From a virus, in the IMG/VR virus record IMGVR_UViG_3300020437_000420, positions 1 to 23,515 of that record: 23,515 bases of DNA; one strand, written 5' to 3'. Positions 6,282 through 15,011 of this stretch are shown here, one piece after another. The notes under the pieces are model-generated. The model had not been told where the DNA came from and searched no databases. It saw nothing but the letters and a program-made list of their open reading frames with translations. The first letter of the stretch is position 1, and the number at the start of each line of letters is the position of its first letter. Made by a program: the position numbers and the translations under genes.

Positions 6282-6572
6282 ATGAAAACTACAAAGCCCA
6301 ATCGTATAATTGGTTTGGACAACTTTGAAAGAAATCCCCAAGAAGAACAACAAATCAATACGTTATTTGAAAGTGTGTTTAAAAGAGAAGATGCACAAGC
6401 TATTTTGTCTTATTTACGTCAAATAACTATTGAATCTGTAGCAGGGTCAGAAATATCTGATGCTTCTCTACGCCATCTTGAAGGACAGCGATATATTGTT
6501 GGACTAATGCAAAGACGATTTAATAAAGGGCGAAGTCAACGTATAATAAAGGAGAAACAAGATGTCAGATAA
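6282..6572 (+). CDS. Bbp19-like small phage protein (96 aa)
   Basis: Residues 27-84 fit the Bbp19-like phage family: a helix with F and V, AILSYLRQITIES (40-52), then LRHLEGQR (63-70) and an arginine-rich end near NKGR. The family commonly lies between portal and scaffold genes in podoviruses. Its function is not established, to my knowledge; a minor virion or assembly factor is usual speculation. It is soluble with no membrane segment. No strong ribosome site is seen before ATG 6282 (AAAGTAGA). The end overlaps the scaffold start by 11 bases, and AAGGAG for the scaffold gene lies inside this gene. Confidence 0.78.
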   Translation: MKTTKPNRIIGLDNFERNPQEEQQINTLFESVFKREDAQAILSYLRQITIESVAGSEISDASLRHLEGQRYIVGLMQRRFNKGRSQRIIKEKQDVR

Positions 6573-7347
6573 TGCTGAAGAAAATCAAGAACCTGTACCT
6601 GAAAACATTACACAAGACCCTCAACCAGAACCACAACCTATAGAGGCAGATGTTCCACGTGAAACAATTTCAAAAGAAAGGCCAGAAAATGTGCCTGAAA
6701 AATTTTGGAATGCAGAAACAGGAGAGATACGCACAGATGAATTATTAAAATCAAATGAGCATTTAGAGAAGTTTGTTGGAGGAAAAAAAGACGAACTACG
6801 TGATGAAATTATTAATGAATTATCGGAAGAAGCAGAATCAGAAGTACCTGAAGAATATGCTTTACCTGCACTTCCAGAAACTATTACAGAACAAGATGTG
6901 GTTGAAAATCCATTGTTTGATTGGTGGAAAGATCATTGTGTAAATAATGCGTATAACCAAGAAATGTTTGAAGATGGTATTAATAAATTCATTACTGCAC
7001 AAGGTCATTATCAACCAAATTTAGATGATGAAGTAAGTAAACTAGGTGAAAATGCACAACTGCGTATAGATGCAGTAGATGCTTTTGCACAAAGTCATTT
7101 TGGTGCTGATGATTATGAATATTTACAAACAACATTAGGACAATCTGCAAGAGGTATTGAAATATTAGAAAGAGTTATGGATATGCAAAAACAAAATATT
7201 TCAAGACAACAATCAGAACCAATGAATAAATTATCATTAGAAGATGTCAGAAGTATGATGAAAGATCCTCGTTACTTTGATCCTAAAGAAAGAGATGAAT
7301 CGTTTGTAAGACAAGTAGATGATGCGTTTCAGAGATTATACAGATAA
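6562..7347 (+). CDS. Scaffolding (capsid assembly) protein
   Basis: This acidic, Pro/Glu/Gln-rich protein (261 residues) guides capsid assembly and leaves the prohead before or during packaging. Residues 1-40 are low-complexity and acidic. Residues 41-71 contain PENVPEKFWNAETGEI and a following helix, a conserved opening motif in podoviral scaffolds. The C-terminal region LSLEDVRSMMKDPRY (224-238) with a final helix ending AFQRLYR is the usual capsid-binding helical tail. A strong AAGGAG lies ahead of ATG 6562. Position between the portal and capsid genes supports the call. Confidence 0.9.
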   Translation: MSDNAEENQEPVPENITQDPQPEPQPIEADVPRETISKERPENVPEKFWNAETGEIRTDELLKSNEHLEKFVGGKKDELRDEIINELSEEAESEVPEEYALPALPETITEQDVVENPLFDWWKDHCVNNAYNQEMFEDGINKFITAQGHYQPNLDDEVSKLGENAQLRIDAVDAFAQSHFGADDYEYLQTTLGQSARGIEILERVMDMQKQNISRQQSEPMNKLSLEDVRSMMKDPRYFDPKERDESFVRQVDDAFQRLYR

Positions 7348-7883
7348 TGTATATGGATATAGCAATCCCTGATGATTGCTTTGAACTTGCACCTAAAATA
7401 AAACAAACAGATAAGTTTGAATTAGCTGTTATGGGTAAAGACCCTTTATGGACTTTACTCTATCCTTTTCGTATCAATAGACCTAATGTTCATACTTTTG
7501 GTGTATATCAAGATGATGGTACAATAGAAGCAATGTTTGGTTGTTGTTCATCAATGGATAACGAAAAAAAAGGTACGGCGTGGTGGTTAAGCACAGAAGA
7601 ACCTTTTGCTAATTATAGGTATATGCGACATCAAAAAAGAGTGTTTACTTGGTTGGCAAGTCATTATTCTTACTTGTGGAATGTAGCAACAGAAGAACAA
7701 GAAAAAACATTACGTTGGGTTAAATATATGGGTTTTACAATTTCTGATAGACCCCTACTTGTCAAACGTGTAAAAATGAAGTATTTTTATATAGAACCGA
7801 AAGGTTTTAATGGTGAACCCATAGATGATGTGTGTGGCCCACGTTGGAGAACCCTTAATCAGAATTCTACGGACAATTCATAA
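7347..7883 (+). CDS. T7 gp13-like (GNAT-like) protein
   Basis: The protein (178 residues) has the pattern of the T7 gp13/DUF2833-like group, which resembles acetyltransferase folds: HTFGVYQDDGTIEAMFGC (beta strands), GTAWWLSTEEPF, a helix RHQKRVFTWLASHY, and NVATEEQEKTLRWVKYMGF at about residues 113-131, the typical end of a GNAT-like fold. In T7, gp13 is needed for internal virion protein assembly and is encoded next to gp14, after the tail genes. Here the gene lies between scaffold and capsid. Whether it binds acetyl-CoA is unclear. ATG 7347 shares a base with the scaffold stop; ATG 7353 is an alternative start, and neither has a strong ribosome site. Confidence 0.75.
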   Translation: MYMDIAIPDDCFELAPKIKQTDKFELAVMGKDPLWTLLYPFRINRPNVHTFGVYQDDGTIEAMFGCCSSMDNEKKGTAWWLSTEEPFANYRYMRHQKRVFTWLASHYSYLWNVATEEQEKTLRWVKYMGFTISDRPLLVKRVKMKYFYIEPKGFNGEPIDDVCGPRWRTLNQNSTDNS

Positions 7884-7913
7884 ACTGTAATATTAACTAA
7901 ATAGGAGATAGGA

Positions 7914-8738
7914 ATGGCAACTTCCATTACTACTGCCTTTATTAAGCAGTTTGAATCTGAAGTACATATGGCATACCAACGTATGGGTTCTAAACTGAGA
8001 AATACAGTAAGACAGCTTAATAATGTAAAAGGCAACCAAGCGAGATTCCAGAAAGTGGGCAAAGGGTCTGCGACTGAAAAGTCAAGACACGCTAATGTTC
8101 CAACTATGGAAGTAACGCACAATACAGTTGACGTAACTCTATCTGATTTCTATGCGGCAGATTATGTTGATAGATTAGATGAGTTGAAAACTAACATTGA
8201 TGAAAGACAAGTGCTTTCTCAATCAGCGGCGGCGGCATTAGGTAGAAAAACAGATCAACTTATTGTTGATGTACTTGATGCAGGGTCTAATAGTAACAAC
8301 GTAGCACACGGGTCTGCGGCATTAACACTTGCTAAAGCCCTAACAGTTTACGAAGCATTTGGTGAAGCAGATGTGCCTGATGATGGTCAGAGATACTTTG
8401 TTGTATCTTCTGCAGGTTGGGCTGATTTATTACAAATAGATCAGTTTTCAAGAGCAGAGTACATTGGTGAAAAAGAACTTCCATATGCGGGTGGTATGAC
8501 GGCTAAGAGATGGTTAGGATTTTTATGGTTCTCATTCTCTGGTTTATCACTCTCTGGTACAACTAGAGATTGCCACGCTTGGCACAGATCATCAGTTGGT
8601 CTTGCTATGGGTTCTGACATCAGAACTGAAGTAAACTATATTCCTGAAAAGGTCAGTAATCTAATCACTTCATATATGTCTATGGGTGCTGTGATGATTG
8701 ACAATGATGGTGCTATAGAATGTCAAATAACAGAATAG
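7914..8738 (+). CDS. Major capsid protein (Phage_capsid_2-like)
   Basis: The protein of 274 residues starts TAFIKQFESEVHMAYQRMGS (7-26) and continues KLRNTVRQ, with LGRKTDQLIVDVLDAG at 109-124 and a Trp-rich core near residues 168-225. This is the pattern of the podoviral capsid group called Phage_capsid_2, which takes the HK97 fold. It builds the icosahedral shell. A good AGGAGA lies eight bases upstream of ATG. Codons are somewhat richer in GC than in the surrounding genes (GCGGCGGCGGCA, for example), as expected for a highly expressed product. It follows the scaffold/gp13-like genes and precedes a small decoration-like gene and a GC-rich hairpin. Confidence 0.93.
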   Translation: MATSITTAFIKQFESEVHMAYQRMGSKLRNTVRQLNNVKGNQARFQKVGKGSATEKSRHANVPTMEVTHNTVDVTLSDFYAADYVDRLDELKTNIDERQVLSQSAAAALGRKTDQLIVDVLDAGSNSNNVAHGSAALTLAKALTVYEAFGEADVPDDGQRYFVVSSAGWADLLQIDQFSRAEYIGEKELPYAGGMTAKRWLGFLWFSFSGLSLSGTTRDCHAWHRSSVGLAMGSDIRTEVNYIPEKVSNLITSYMSMGAVMIDNDGAIECQITE

Positions 8739-8748
8739 GAGAAAACTA

Positions 8749-8997
8749 ATGGCTTTTACTCAAGCAAACTTAAAAAAGATTGCAGGTGGTGGAGATCAGA
8801 ATGTTTATCTCTACAACTCTGCAGATGCTGTAGGTACTATTGCAGGATCTGGATATTTTAACAATGCTACCAATCAGCTTAAACAGAATGATGTAATCAT
8901 TGCTGTTGGGTCTACAGGTGGCACAAGAACAGTAGATGTCCTTGTTGTATCAAGTGCAACAGCGGCGGCTACAGTTACTTGTATTAATGGTACATAG
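8749..8997 (+). CDS. Putative capsid decoration protein (82 aa)
   Basis: The small beta-rich protein reads NLKKIAGGGDQNVYLYNSAD, then AGSGYFNNATNQLKQNDVII and a Thr/Val/Ala-rich end. Proteins with this layout (a short N-terminal segment, a YFNxAxxxLxxxD phrase and a hydrophobic strand) frequently follow capsid genes in phages, and are usually called head or decoration proteins. That is family knowledge by resemblance, without structural proof here. AGGAGA ten bases downstream of the capsid stop is its ribosome site. It shares the more GC-rich codon style of the capsid gene, and is followed by the hairpin at 9000-9025. Confidence 0.7.
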   Translation: MAFTQANLKKIAGGGDQNVYLYNSADAVGTIAGSGYFNNATNQLKQNDVIIAVGSTGGTRTVDVLVVSSATAAATVTCINGT

Positions 8998-8999
8998 GG

Positions 9000-9025
9000 T
9001 ATTGGGGGAGGCGACTCCCCCGATA
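9000..9025 (+). terminator. Strong hairpin after the capsid genes, T7 Tphi-like position
   Basis: GGGGGAG (9004-9010) pairs perfectly with CTCCCCC (9015-9021) around a GCGA tetraloop of the GNRA class. TATT/GATA flanks extend the stem to 11 pairs with one wobble. Only TTT follows, so as an intrinsic terminator it would be leaky, which suits a partial stop that lowers tail-gene expression below capsid level. T7 has its major terminator at the same point, after gene 10. It may instead act as an mRNA stabiliser or processing site. Confidence 0.7.
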
Positions 9026-9033
9026 TTTAGATT

Positions 9034-9651
9034 ATGGTAAGTAAAATAGATATATGTAATCAAGGATTAGTTTTAATTGGAGCAAACACTATTGCTTCTT
9101 TTACTGACAATACAACAGAAAGTAAGGTTGCTAATCAACTTTATGAAACAACATTGCGTTCTATGTTAACAAAAGCTAGATGGAGATTTGCTTCTAAACA
9201 AGCACAACTTTCAAAACTTGCAACCGATCCTTTAGATAAATGGGATTCTGCATACCAAATACCTAATGATGCAATATTAATACACACACTTACAGTTTCG
9301 GATAATGTTATTGTATTTGATAGATACAACGAAGAATTATTTACAAACACAAGTACTAACGATATTGTTGTTTGTCATTACACATATCAACCACACGAAG
9401 CAGAATTACCAGACTATTTTGTACAAGCCCTTGTATTTGAACTTGCTAGTTTATTTGCAGGTGCAATAGCAAGAAATGATAATTTGTCTACACTATATCA
9501 AAGACGTGCTCAACAACAATTATTACTAGCACGTAGTACAGAATCACAAACACAAACTACAAGAAAATTGAACACAAGTTTACTTATAGAAGTAAGAAAT
9601 AGAGGAACTGCAGATGGTATTAGAGCAGTTGTACCAAGTAGCAGTAGTTAA
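9034..9651 (+). CDS. Tail tubular protein A (T7 gp11-like adaptor)
   Basis: This 205-residue protein forms the ring between portal and tail nozzle. The start KIDICNQGLVLIGANTIASF, then ANQLYETTLRSMLTKARWRF (residues about 33-52) and a late helix PDYFVQALVFELASLFAGAI are typical of T7 gp11 and P22 gp4-type adaptors. An in-frame TAG three codons... at 9028 fixes the start at ATG 9034 or later. No Shine-Dalgarno sequence lies in the usual place; the only GGAGG upstream is locked inside the hairpin stem. The next gene, tail tubular protein B, starts four bases after its stop. Confidence 0.9.
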   Translation: MVSKIDICNQGLVLIGANTIASFTDNTTESKVANQLYETTLRSMLTKARWRFASKQAQLSKLATDPLDKWDSAYQIPNDAILIHTLTVSDNVIVFDRYNEELFTNTSTNDIVVCHYTYQPHEAELPDYFVQALVFELASLFAGAIARNDNLSTLYQRRAQQQLLLARSTESQTQTTRKLNTSLLIEVRNRGTADGIRAVVPSSSS

Positions 9652-9654
9652 TGA

Positions 9655-12111
9655 ATGGCAATACAACGTGTACACCAAAACAGTTTTACTCGTGGAGAAG
9701 TTGATGAAACTGTTATATCACGAACTGATATAGCCGCATTTCAGCAATCACTTAAAAAAGCTAGAAATGTTTTTGTTTTAAATCAGGGCCCTGTTGAAAG
9801 ACGACAAGGAACTTTGTTTAGATATGATTTAGGTGAATCTACTAGAATAGAACCATTTATATTTAATGAAAATCAAGAATATATAATTGCATTTCAAAAT
9901 ACTAAATGTAAAATTTTTTCTACTAATGGTACATTATTGCAAAGTTTTACAAGCTGTGCGTGGACTACAAGTAATCTATTTGAACTTACTTATACGCAAC
10001 AAGCGGATACAATGATAATTACTCACAATGATTTTAAACCCAAAATAATTACACGAACAGGAGCAACAACATTTACTATTACAGATTTTGCATTTAAAGA
10101 AAGTACAAATCAAGACCAAGTGTATCAACCATATTTTAAATTTGCTGAAGATTCTATTACACTAGATATTGACCAAACAACAGCACAAACAGGTGTAACC
10201 TGTACAACAAGTGCAGATTACTTTTCAGCAACTATGGTAGGAACACGTATACGTTATCACGAATCTGAATTATTAATTACTGCCTATACCAATCCAACAA
10301 CAGTAACAGCTACATTAAAAAAAGATGTAAGAATAGAATTAGATGATGACCCTTTAAAAAGTGAAGAAGGAAGTGGTACAGTTACAGTATTGCATCCTGC
10401 ACACGGCTTTGCAAATGGTGCTAGTGTAACTATAGAAGGTGCAGAGTCTATACTTAATGAAGATGGTAATGGATTGGCGGCAGGTAATTTAAATGGCACA
10501 TTTACTATAGCTGTATTAGATGACGATAGATATACCTATACAGCGGGTTCAAGTGATACAGGAGGAGATTCAGCAGATGGAGGAGGTACTAATGTAAGAA
10601 TTATAGGACACCCACCAACAAAACAATGGGATGAGCAAGTGTATAGTGATTACAATGGTTATCCTACTACGTGTAAATTTCATCAACAAAGATTATTTTT
10701 TGCAGGCGGTGCAATAAGTGATTTTGTTGCCGGTAGCAAAACAGCAGATTTTTTTAATTTTGATGTTGGAGCAGGTGAGGATACAGACTCTATACAGATT
10801 GCTATATCGTCTGATCAAATTAATGAAATACGACATTTAGTATCTGGTAAACATTTAGAAATATTTACAAGTACAGGTGAGTTTTATCTCAAACCACAAG
10901 TAGGTAGACCACTTACACCATCAGATTTAAAATTAGAAAGACAATCTAGTTTAGGTGCTACCCAAAAATGTATGCCACGATTGTTTGATGGTGCGGCAAT
11001 ATTTGTACAACCTAATGGCAAAACAGTAAGAGAGTTTTTTTACAATACAGCAACAGAAGATTATGTTCCAACTGTATTAACATTTTTATCACCACAAGCA
11101 GTTAATGACCCTACAGATACAGGTATTATAAAATCAACAGGTGCAAAAACAGAACAGTTTATTTTATTTGCAAATAGTGATGGTTCATTAGGTGTATTTT
11201 CTGCACAAAGACAAGAAAAACTAGCAGGGTGGGTAATATGGCAAACAGATGGTAGTTTTTTATCTACAGCAGGTATTACTTCATTTTTGTATACTGTTGT
11301 TAAAAGAACAGTAAATGGTGCAGATAAATATTATTTAGAACAAATATCTAATTCGCAATTTGCATTACCCACAGATTGTTCAGTAAGTAAAATATTATCG
11401 GGATCATATCAGCCACACGGCACAGTATTAGTAAATGGTGCTGTAACGTCAAGTAGACAACTTACACTAGATGGGTTTACCAATGCACCAACAACAGGAG
11501 AAAAGTTTAAGATTGGTGGTGCATCTACAGAATATATAATACAAAGTGCAAATGCTACAGGAACTTCTGGTGAATATATAGTTGTTATTGATCAAACAGT
11601 TTCCGCATCTGATAATGCTACAATAGAATTTACAACAAGTCGTGTGTTTACAGGACTTAATACTAACCCTGATTTACGTGGAAAAATTGTACACGCTACA
11701 TCTGGATCTGATGAAGAAGATGATATACGATACTATGGTTCAGGAACAGTATCGTCAGGAGGGGTAGTTAATTTTCAATTACCGGCAAGTGCGTGTGATA
11801 TAGGATTAAACTATACAGTTGAAATAGAAACATTACCTATTGATTCTGTTCAACCAATAAGAGGTTTAGGATCTACATATGGTTATCCTCGTAAAATAGG
11901 TAAAACTATATTAGAATTATCTAAAACATATAATTTACAAGTAAATACTAATGATGTATTGCTTAATGATAATGGATTACAAATGGTAGGATATACAGGA
12001 AAAAAAGATATACATACATTAGGTTATACACAAACACCTTTTGTTTCTATAACACAAACTGTGCCTGTGCCTTTTAGAATATTGGCTATAACTTCGGAGG
12101 TATATTTCTAA
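9655..12111 (+). CDS. Tail tubular protein B (T7 gp12-like nozzle)
   Basis: The 818-residue product (T7 gp12: 794) forms the nozzle at the end of the short tail. The N-terminal QNSFTRGEVDETVISRTDIA and the RNVFVLNQGPVERRQGT phrase (37-53), and HQQRLFFAGG (343-352), are family landmarks. Residues about 238-316 look like an inserted beta domain: HPAHGFANGASVTIEGAE, then LNGTFTIAVLDDDRYTYTAG, ending in a Gly/Ser/Asp loop. Inserts of this kind decorate the nozzle in other phages. The start is ATG 9655; another ATG at 9651 overlaps the previous stop but is in the wrong frame. GGAGG near the 3' end serves the next gene. Confidence 0.93.
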   Translation: MAIQRVHQNSFTRGEVDETVISRTDIAAFQQSLKKARNVFVLNQGPVERRQGTLFRYDLGESTRIEPFIFNENQEYIIAFQNTKCKIFSTNGTLLQSFTSCAWTTSNLFELTYTQQADTMIITHNDFKPKIITRTGATTFTITDFAFKESTNQDQVYQPYFKFAEDSITLDIDQTTAQTGVTCTTSADYFSATMVGTRIRYHESELLITAYTNPTTVTATLKKDVRIELDDDPLKSEEGSGTVTVLHPAHGFANGASVTIEGAESILNEDGNGLAAGNLNGTFTIAVLDDDRYTYTAGSSDTGGDSADGGGTNVRIIGHPPTKQWDEQVYSDYNGYPTTCKFHQQRLFFAGGAISDFVAGSKTADFFNFDVGAGEDTDSIQIAISSDQINEIRHLVSGKHLEIFTSTGEFYLKPQVGRPLTPSDLKLERQSSLGATQKCMPRLFDGAAIFVQPNGKTVREFFYNTATEDYVPTVLTFLSPQAVNDPTDTGIIKSTGAKTEQFILFANSDGSLGVFSAQRQEKLAGWVIWQTDGSFLSTAGITSFLYTVVKRTVNGADKYYLEQISNSQFALPTDCSVSKILSGSYQPHGTVLVNGAVTSSRQLTLDGFTNAPTTGEKFKIGGASTEYIIQSANATGTSGEYIVVIDQTVSASDNATIEFTTSRVFTGLNTNPDLRGKIVHATSGSDEEDDIRYYGSGTVSSGGVVNFQLPASACDIGLNYTVEIETLPIDSVQPIRGLGSTYGYPRKIGKTILELSKTYNLQVNTNDVLLNDNGLQMVGYTGKKDIHTLGYTQTPFVSITQTVPVPFRILAITSEVYF

Positions 12112-12602
12112 TGTGTGGAGCAGTATTAGGATTCTTTGGTAGTCTATTTAGTAACGAAAATGATCTCATTAGAGCACAAATGGATATGCAAACAAGAATA
12201 GCGGCAGAACAAAAAAAAATGTATGAATCACGTGCACAAGCAGAAGTATTAGCAATGGAACAAAAAATGAATGCACTTAAAGAAGATGCAAGACAAAAGA
12301 AAAAAAAGAACCAAGCACAATTTGCATCTTCTGGTTTGCTTTTTGATTCACCATCCTATGGTGCATTCCTTAAAGAAAATAAAAGATTACTTAAAAAGGA
12401 TTTACAAAATGCTAAACTAATGGGATATGAACGAGCAGAAAATGCTATGTTTGGTGCACGACAAGCAGTATTATCTGGACAAGCAGCACAAATAGAAGGA
12501 CAAGCAAAATTATCAGCTAGAAGAACAAGACTTCTTGGACAAGCAGGTCAAGCAGTAGGTGATGTAATAGGATTAGGAATGGATATTTATTCTTTAACAT
12601 AG
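12111..12602 (+). CDS. Internal virion protein, T7 gp14-like (163 aa)
   Basis: This is the smallest of the three proteins that T7-like phages eject into the host envelope; in T7 gp14 goes to the outer membrane. The N-terminus MCGAVLGFFGSLFS is short and hydrophobic, followed by long Gln/Ala/Lys-rich helices (residues about 18-70), and the end is Gly/Ala/Gln-rich (GQAGQAVGDVIGLGMDIYSL), which may interact with membranes. Length and order (after tail tubular B, before the larger internal proteins) match T7 gp14 (196). GGAGG at about 12096-12100 and TAATG overlap fix the start. It shares the MCG opening with the Gly/Pro protein at 4405. Confidence 0.82.
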   Translation: MCGAVLGFFGSLFSNENDLIRAQMDMQTRIAAEQKKMYESRAQAEVLAMEQKMNALKEDARQKKKKNQAQFASSGLLFDSPSYGAFLKENKRLLKKDLQNAKLMGYERAENAMFGARQAVLSGQAAQIEGQAKLSARRTRLLGQAGQAVGDVIGLGMDIYSLT

Positions 12603-12605
12603 ATT

Positions 12606-15011
12606 ATGGCAGAACGATATAAACCAAAAGTAGACTATGTATCTCAAATAGCGGTACAACAACCCTTTGGAGCACAAAAGGTTGCACGAGCATTTGAAGT
12701 TGCACAAAGAGAACAAGAACAAGCAAATGAGGTATTATTTAAAGGTGCTGAATCATTAGGTCGTGCTGTTGAAAAAGTTAAAACTAAAAAAGATATAGAA
12801 AATTTTACAGTAGATTTTGAAACTATAGATAAGGTAGATGCACAGGGTAATGAGTATACAATAGAACGCCCAAAACCTATGAAAAACAAAGTGTTTTTCT
12901 TTCAAGAAAATCGTCAACAATATGAAAAATTTGCGGCACTAAAAACAAAACAAGAAATTTCACGAAGTTTGCAACAACAAGCAGGAGATATAAAAAGACG
13001 GGTACAAACAGAGTTTGGTAATAATCCGCAAGAGTTTATAGCACAAATGCAACCGGTATTAGAAACAATTAAAGAAGCCTTGCCACCAAAATTTTATAAT
13101 TTATTAGAAGGTGATATAGATGATATATACGCACAAAATGTTACTAGTATTGAAAATTCATTTGCTCAAGAACAACAACGAGCACAAAATGCAGAATATG
13201 AAGATTATATGGATGTAACATCAAATACTCTTATATCTCATTTAAATAATAATAAGTTAGATACAGCTAAATATTTAATTAATGAAATAGAAGAATCTGG
13301 TATTGATTGGAAACAAACAAGTAGTAGTGCTCGTATTGGACATAATACTAACATACAATCACTTAAAGATACTGTAGGTTTTTATGAAAAATATGGTAGC
13401 TATTTGCCCGGACTTTCAATAGCTGATCAAACACCAAATGGACAAGCAATTAATTTACATAATCTAAATTCTTTTAAAGCATTAATAGATGGTGTAGGTG
13501 ATGTAAAATTATTTAGTAGAAAAAACAATATTGATACTCCAGATGTTACTATAACTTTAGATCAATTTAATAATGATTTTGCACTTAATAGTAAAAGTCG
13601 TACTGCTTTACGAACAGCAATAACACGTAGAATATCTATGTTAGATACAGAAACATCTACAGATAATTTACAAAATAAGTTAGTTAGATTAGATAGTTAT
13701 ATAAATGGCACAGAACAAGAAAAAGGTGGAACGAGTATTGAATTTATTTCTTTAATTAATTCTTTAGTAAATAGTACAAAGCCAGAAGAACGACAGGCGG
13801 CATTTGCTATATTTGCACGCAATCCAAAATATGGAATAACAGGAGGCAATGAGTTTGATGCTAATAATGTATCACATTATTCTATTCCTATATTGCATCA
13901 ATATGCTTCTGGTAAATTAAAAACTGTTATTGAAAATAAAATATTTAGTAAAGATACAAAATTTCTAAATGATTTATTACGTCTTACTGTAGCCAATCAA
14001 TATGGTAAAACTTTTAATGTTCATCATTTAGATGTATCACCTGCAACAGAAAGATATTTAAAATATTTAAGTTCTATTTATATTGCACGACCTTTAGAAG
14101 ATGCAGATTTGGCAGATATATCGCAGTTTGAAGCAATAGAAAGAGATCAAGAACGTGATCCTACTAAAACAAGTCAAAAATTAAAAGATTTAAATACAGG
14201 CATTGACAATGCTATTGAAAATAATTTTGAATTTGGTTTGTTTTCATTAAATCCAACTAATTGGTTTTATGGAAACAAATATCAACACGTAGATCCTACT
14301 ATAAAAGAATACCTACGAAGCAGAATAACAAATAACATTCATTTTTTAGATTTAGACAAAGGAGATGTTACAGAAGATGCAGACCTTATAATACAAAATT
14401 TAGCAGAAAAGGGAATAATAGGTACAAGCGAACTTAATACTGCAGGAAAAACAAAAGGTGAAACAGCAACATTATTAGATCGTGCTAAAGATAATGAATT
14501 AGCTGATGTTGTTATGTATCCTATTGAAAATTTTGCTATTGTTAATCCTAACACAGGCAAAAGAGATACTAAATTTATTGAAGCAATGATTTATAAAAAA
14601 TTTTTAGAATCTGATTGGAATGCAGAAAGAACAACACCTGCACCAAAATATAAAAAAGGATTTATATTTGTTACTCCTGTAGTTGCAGATGGTAGAGCAC
14701 CAATTAGAGATGTTGCACAAATGGAATATACAATTAAATTTTTTGATGGCACAGATTTTAGAGAATTAAAAAAAAATGGCGAAACAATTTATTTAAAACC
14801 TCTTAATGAATTACAAGATGCGTATAAGTTTGATAGTTCAAAAGGGCGAACTCGTAATTTAATAAAAGAAATTAGTGAAGAAACAAGGTATCAAACAGAA
14901 GTTAATGGAGAAAAAGGATATAAACAAATATTAAGTGATTTAAATTTAGTTGATGATGAAGAAGCATTTATAAAATATTTTAATGAATATACAAAAGACA
15001 TACCTGAATAA
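12606..15011 (+). CDS. Internal virion protein, T7 gp15-like (801 aa)
   Basis: The length (T7 gp15: 747) and position between the gp14-like and gp16-like genes indicate the middle ejection protein, which in T7 forms part of the periplasmic channel. I see no enzymatic motif. The N-terminal 60 residues (PFGAQKVARAFEVAQREQEQ onward) are helical and charged. The middle is Asn/Leu-rich alpha-helical. There is no signal peptide or membrane span, as expected for a protein packed in the head. Sequence alone would not identify it; the assignment rests on gene order and size. No ribosome site precedes ATG 12606, three bases after the previous stop. Confidence 0.75.
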   Translation: MAERYKPKVDYVSQIAVQQPFGAQKVARAFEVAQREQEQANEVLFKGAESLGRAVEKVKTKKDIENFTVDFETIDKVDAQGNEYTIERPKPMKNKVFFFQENRQQYEKFAALKTKQEISRSLQQQAGDIKRRVQTEFGNNPQEFIAQMQPVLETIKEALPPKFYNLLEGDIDDIYAQNVTSIENSFAQEQQRAQNAEYEDYMDVTSNTLISHLNNNKLDTAKYLINEIEESGIDWKQTSSSARIGHNTNIQSLKDTVGFYEKYGSYLPGLSIADQTPNGQAINLHNLNSFKALIDGVGDVKLFSRKNNIDTPDVTITLDQFNNDFALNSKSRTALRTAITRRISMLDTETSTDNLQNKLVRLDSYINGTEQEKGGTSIEFISLINSLVNSTKPEERQAAFAIFARNPKYGITGGNEFDANNVSHYSIPILHQYASGKLKTVIENKIFSKDTKFLNDLLRLTVANQYGKTFNVHHLDVSPATERYLKYLSSIYIARPLEDADLADISQFEAIERDQERDPTKTSQKLKDLNTGIDNAIENNFEFGLFSLNPTNWFYGNKYQHVDPTIKEYLRSRITNNIHFLDLDKGDVTEDADLIIQNLAEKGIIGTSELNTAGKTKGETATLLDRAKDNELADVVMYPIENFAIVNPNTGKRDTKFIEAMIYKKFLESDWNAERTTPAPKYKKGFIFVTPVVADGRAPIRDVAQMEYTIKFFDGTDFRELKKNGETIYLKPLNELQDAYKFDSSKGRTRNLIKEISEETRYQTEVNGEKGYKQILSDLNLVDDEEAFIKYFNEYTKDIPE

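Noticed and set aside
5912-6358. 148-residue open frame on the - strand opposite the portal and Bbp19-like genes
   Set aside because: It is Cys/Ile-rich in an unnatural way, mirrors the coding frames of two well supported genes and has no recognisable domain; it is an antisense shadow.
7884-7913. Possible phage promoter in the gap before the capsid gene
   Set aside because: The 30 bases contain a TAATATTA palindrome and the ribosome site, but no recognisable -35/-10 pair and no repeated promoter-like sequence elsewhere in the window to compare with.
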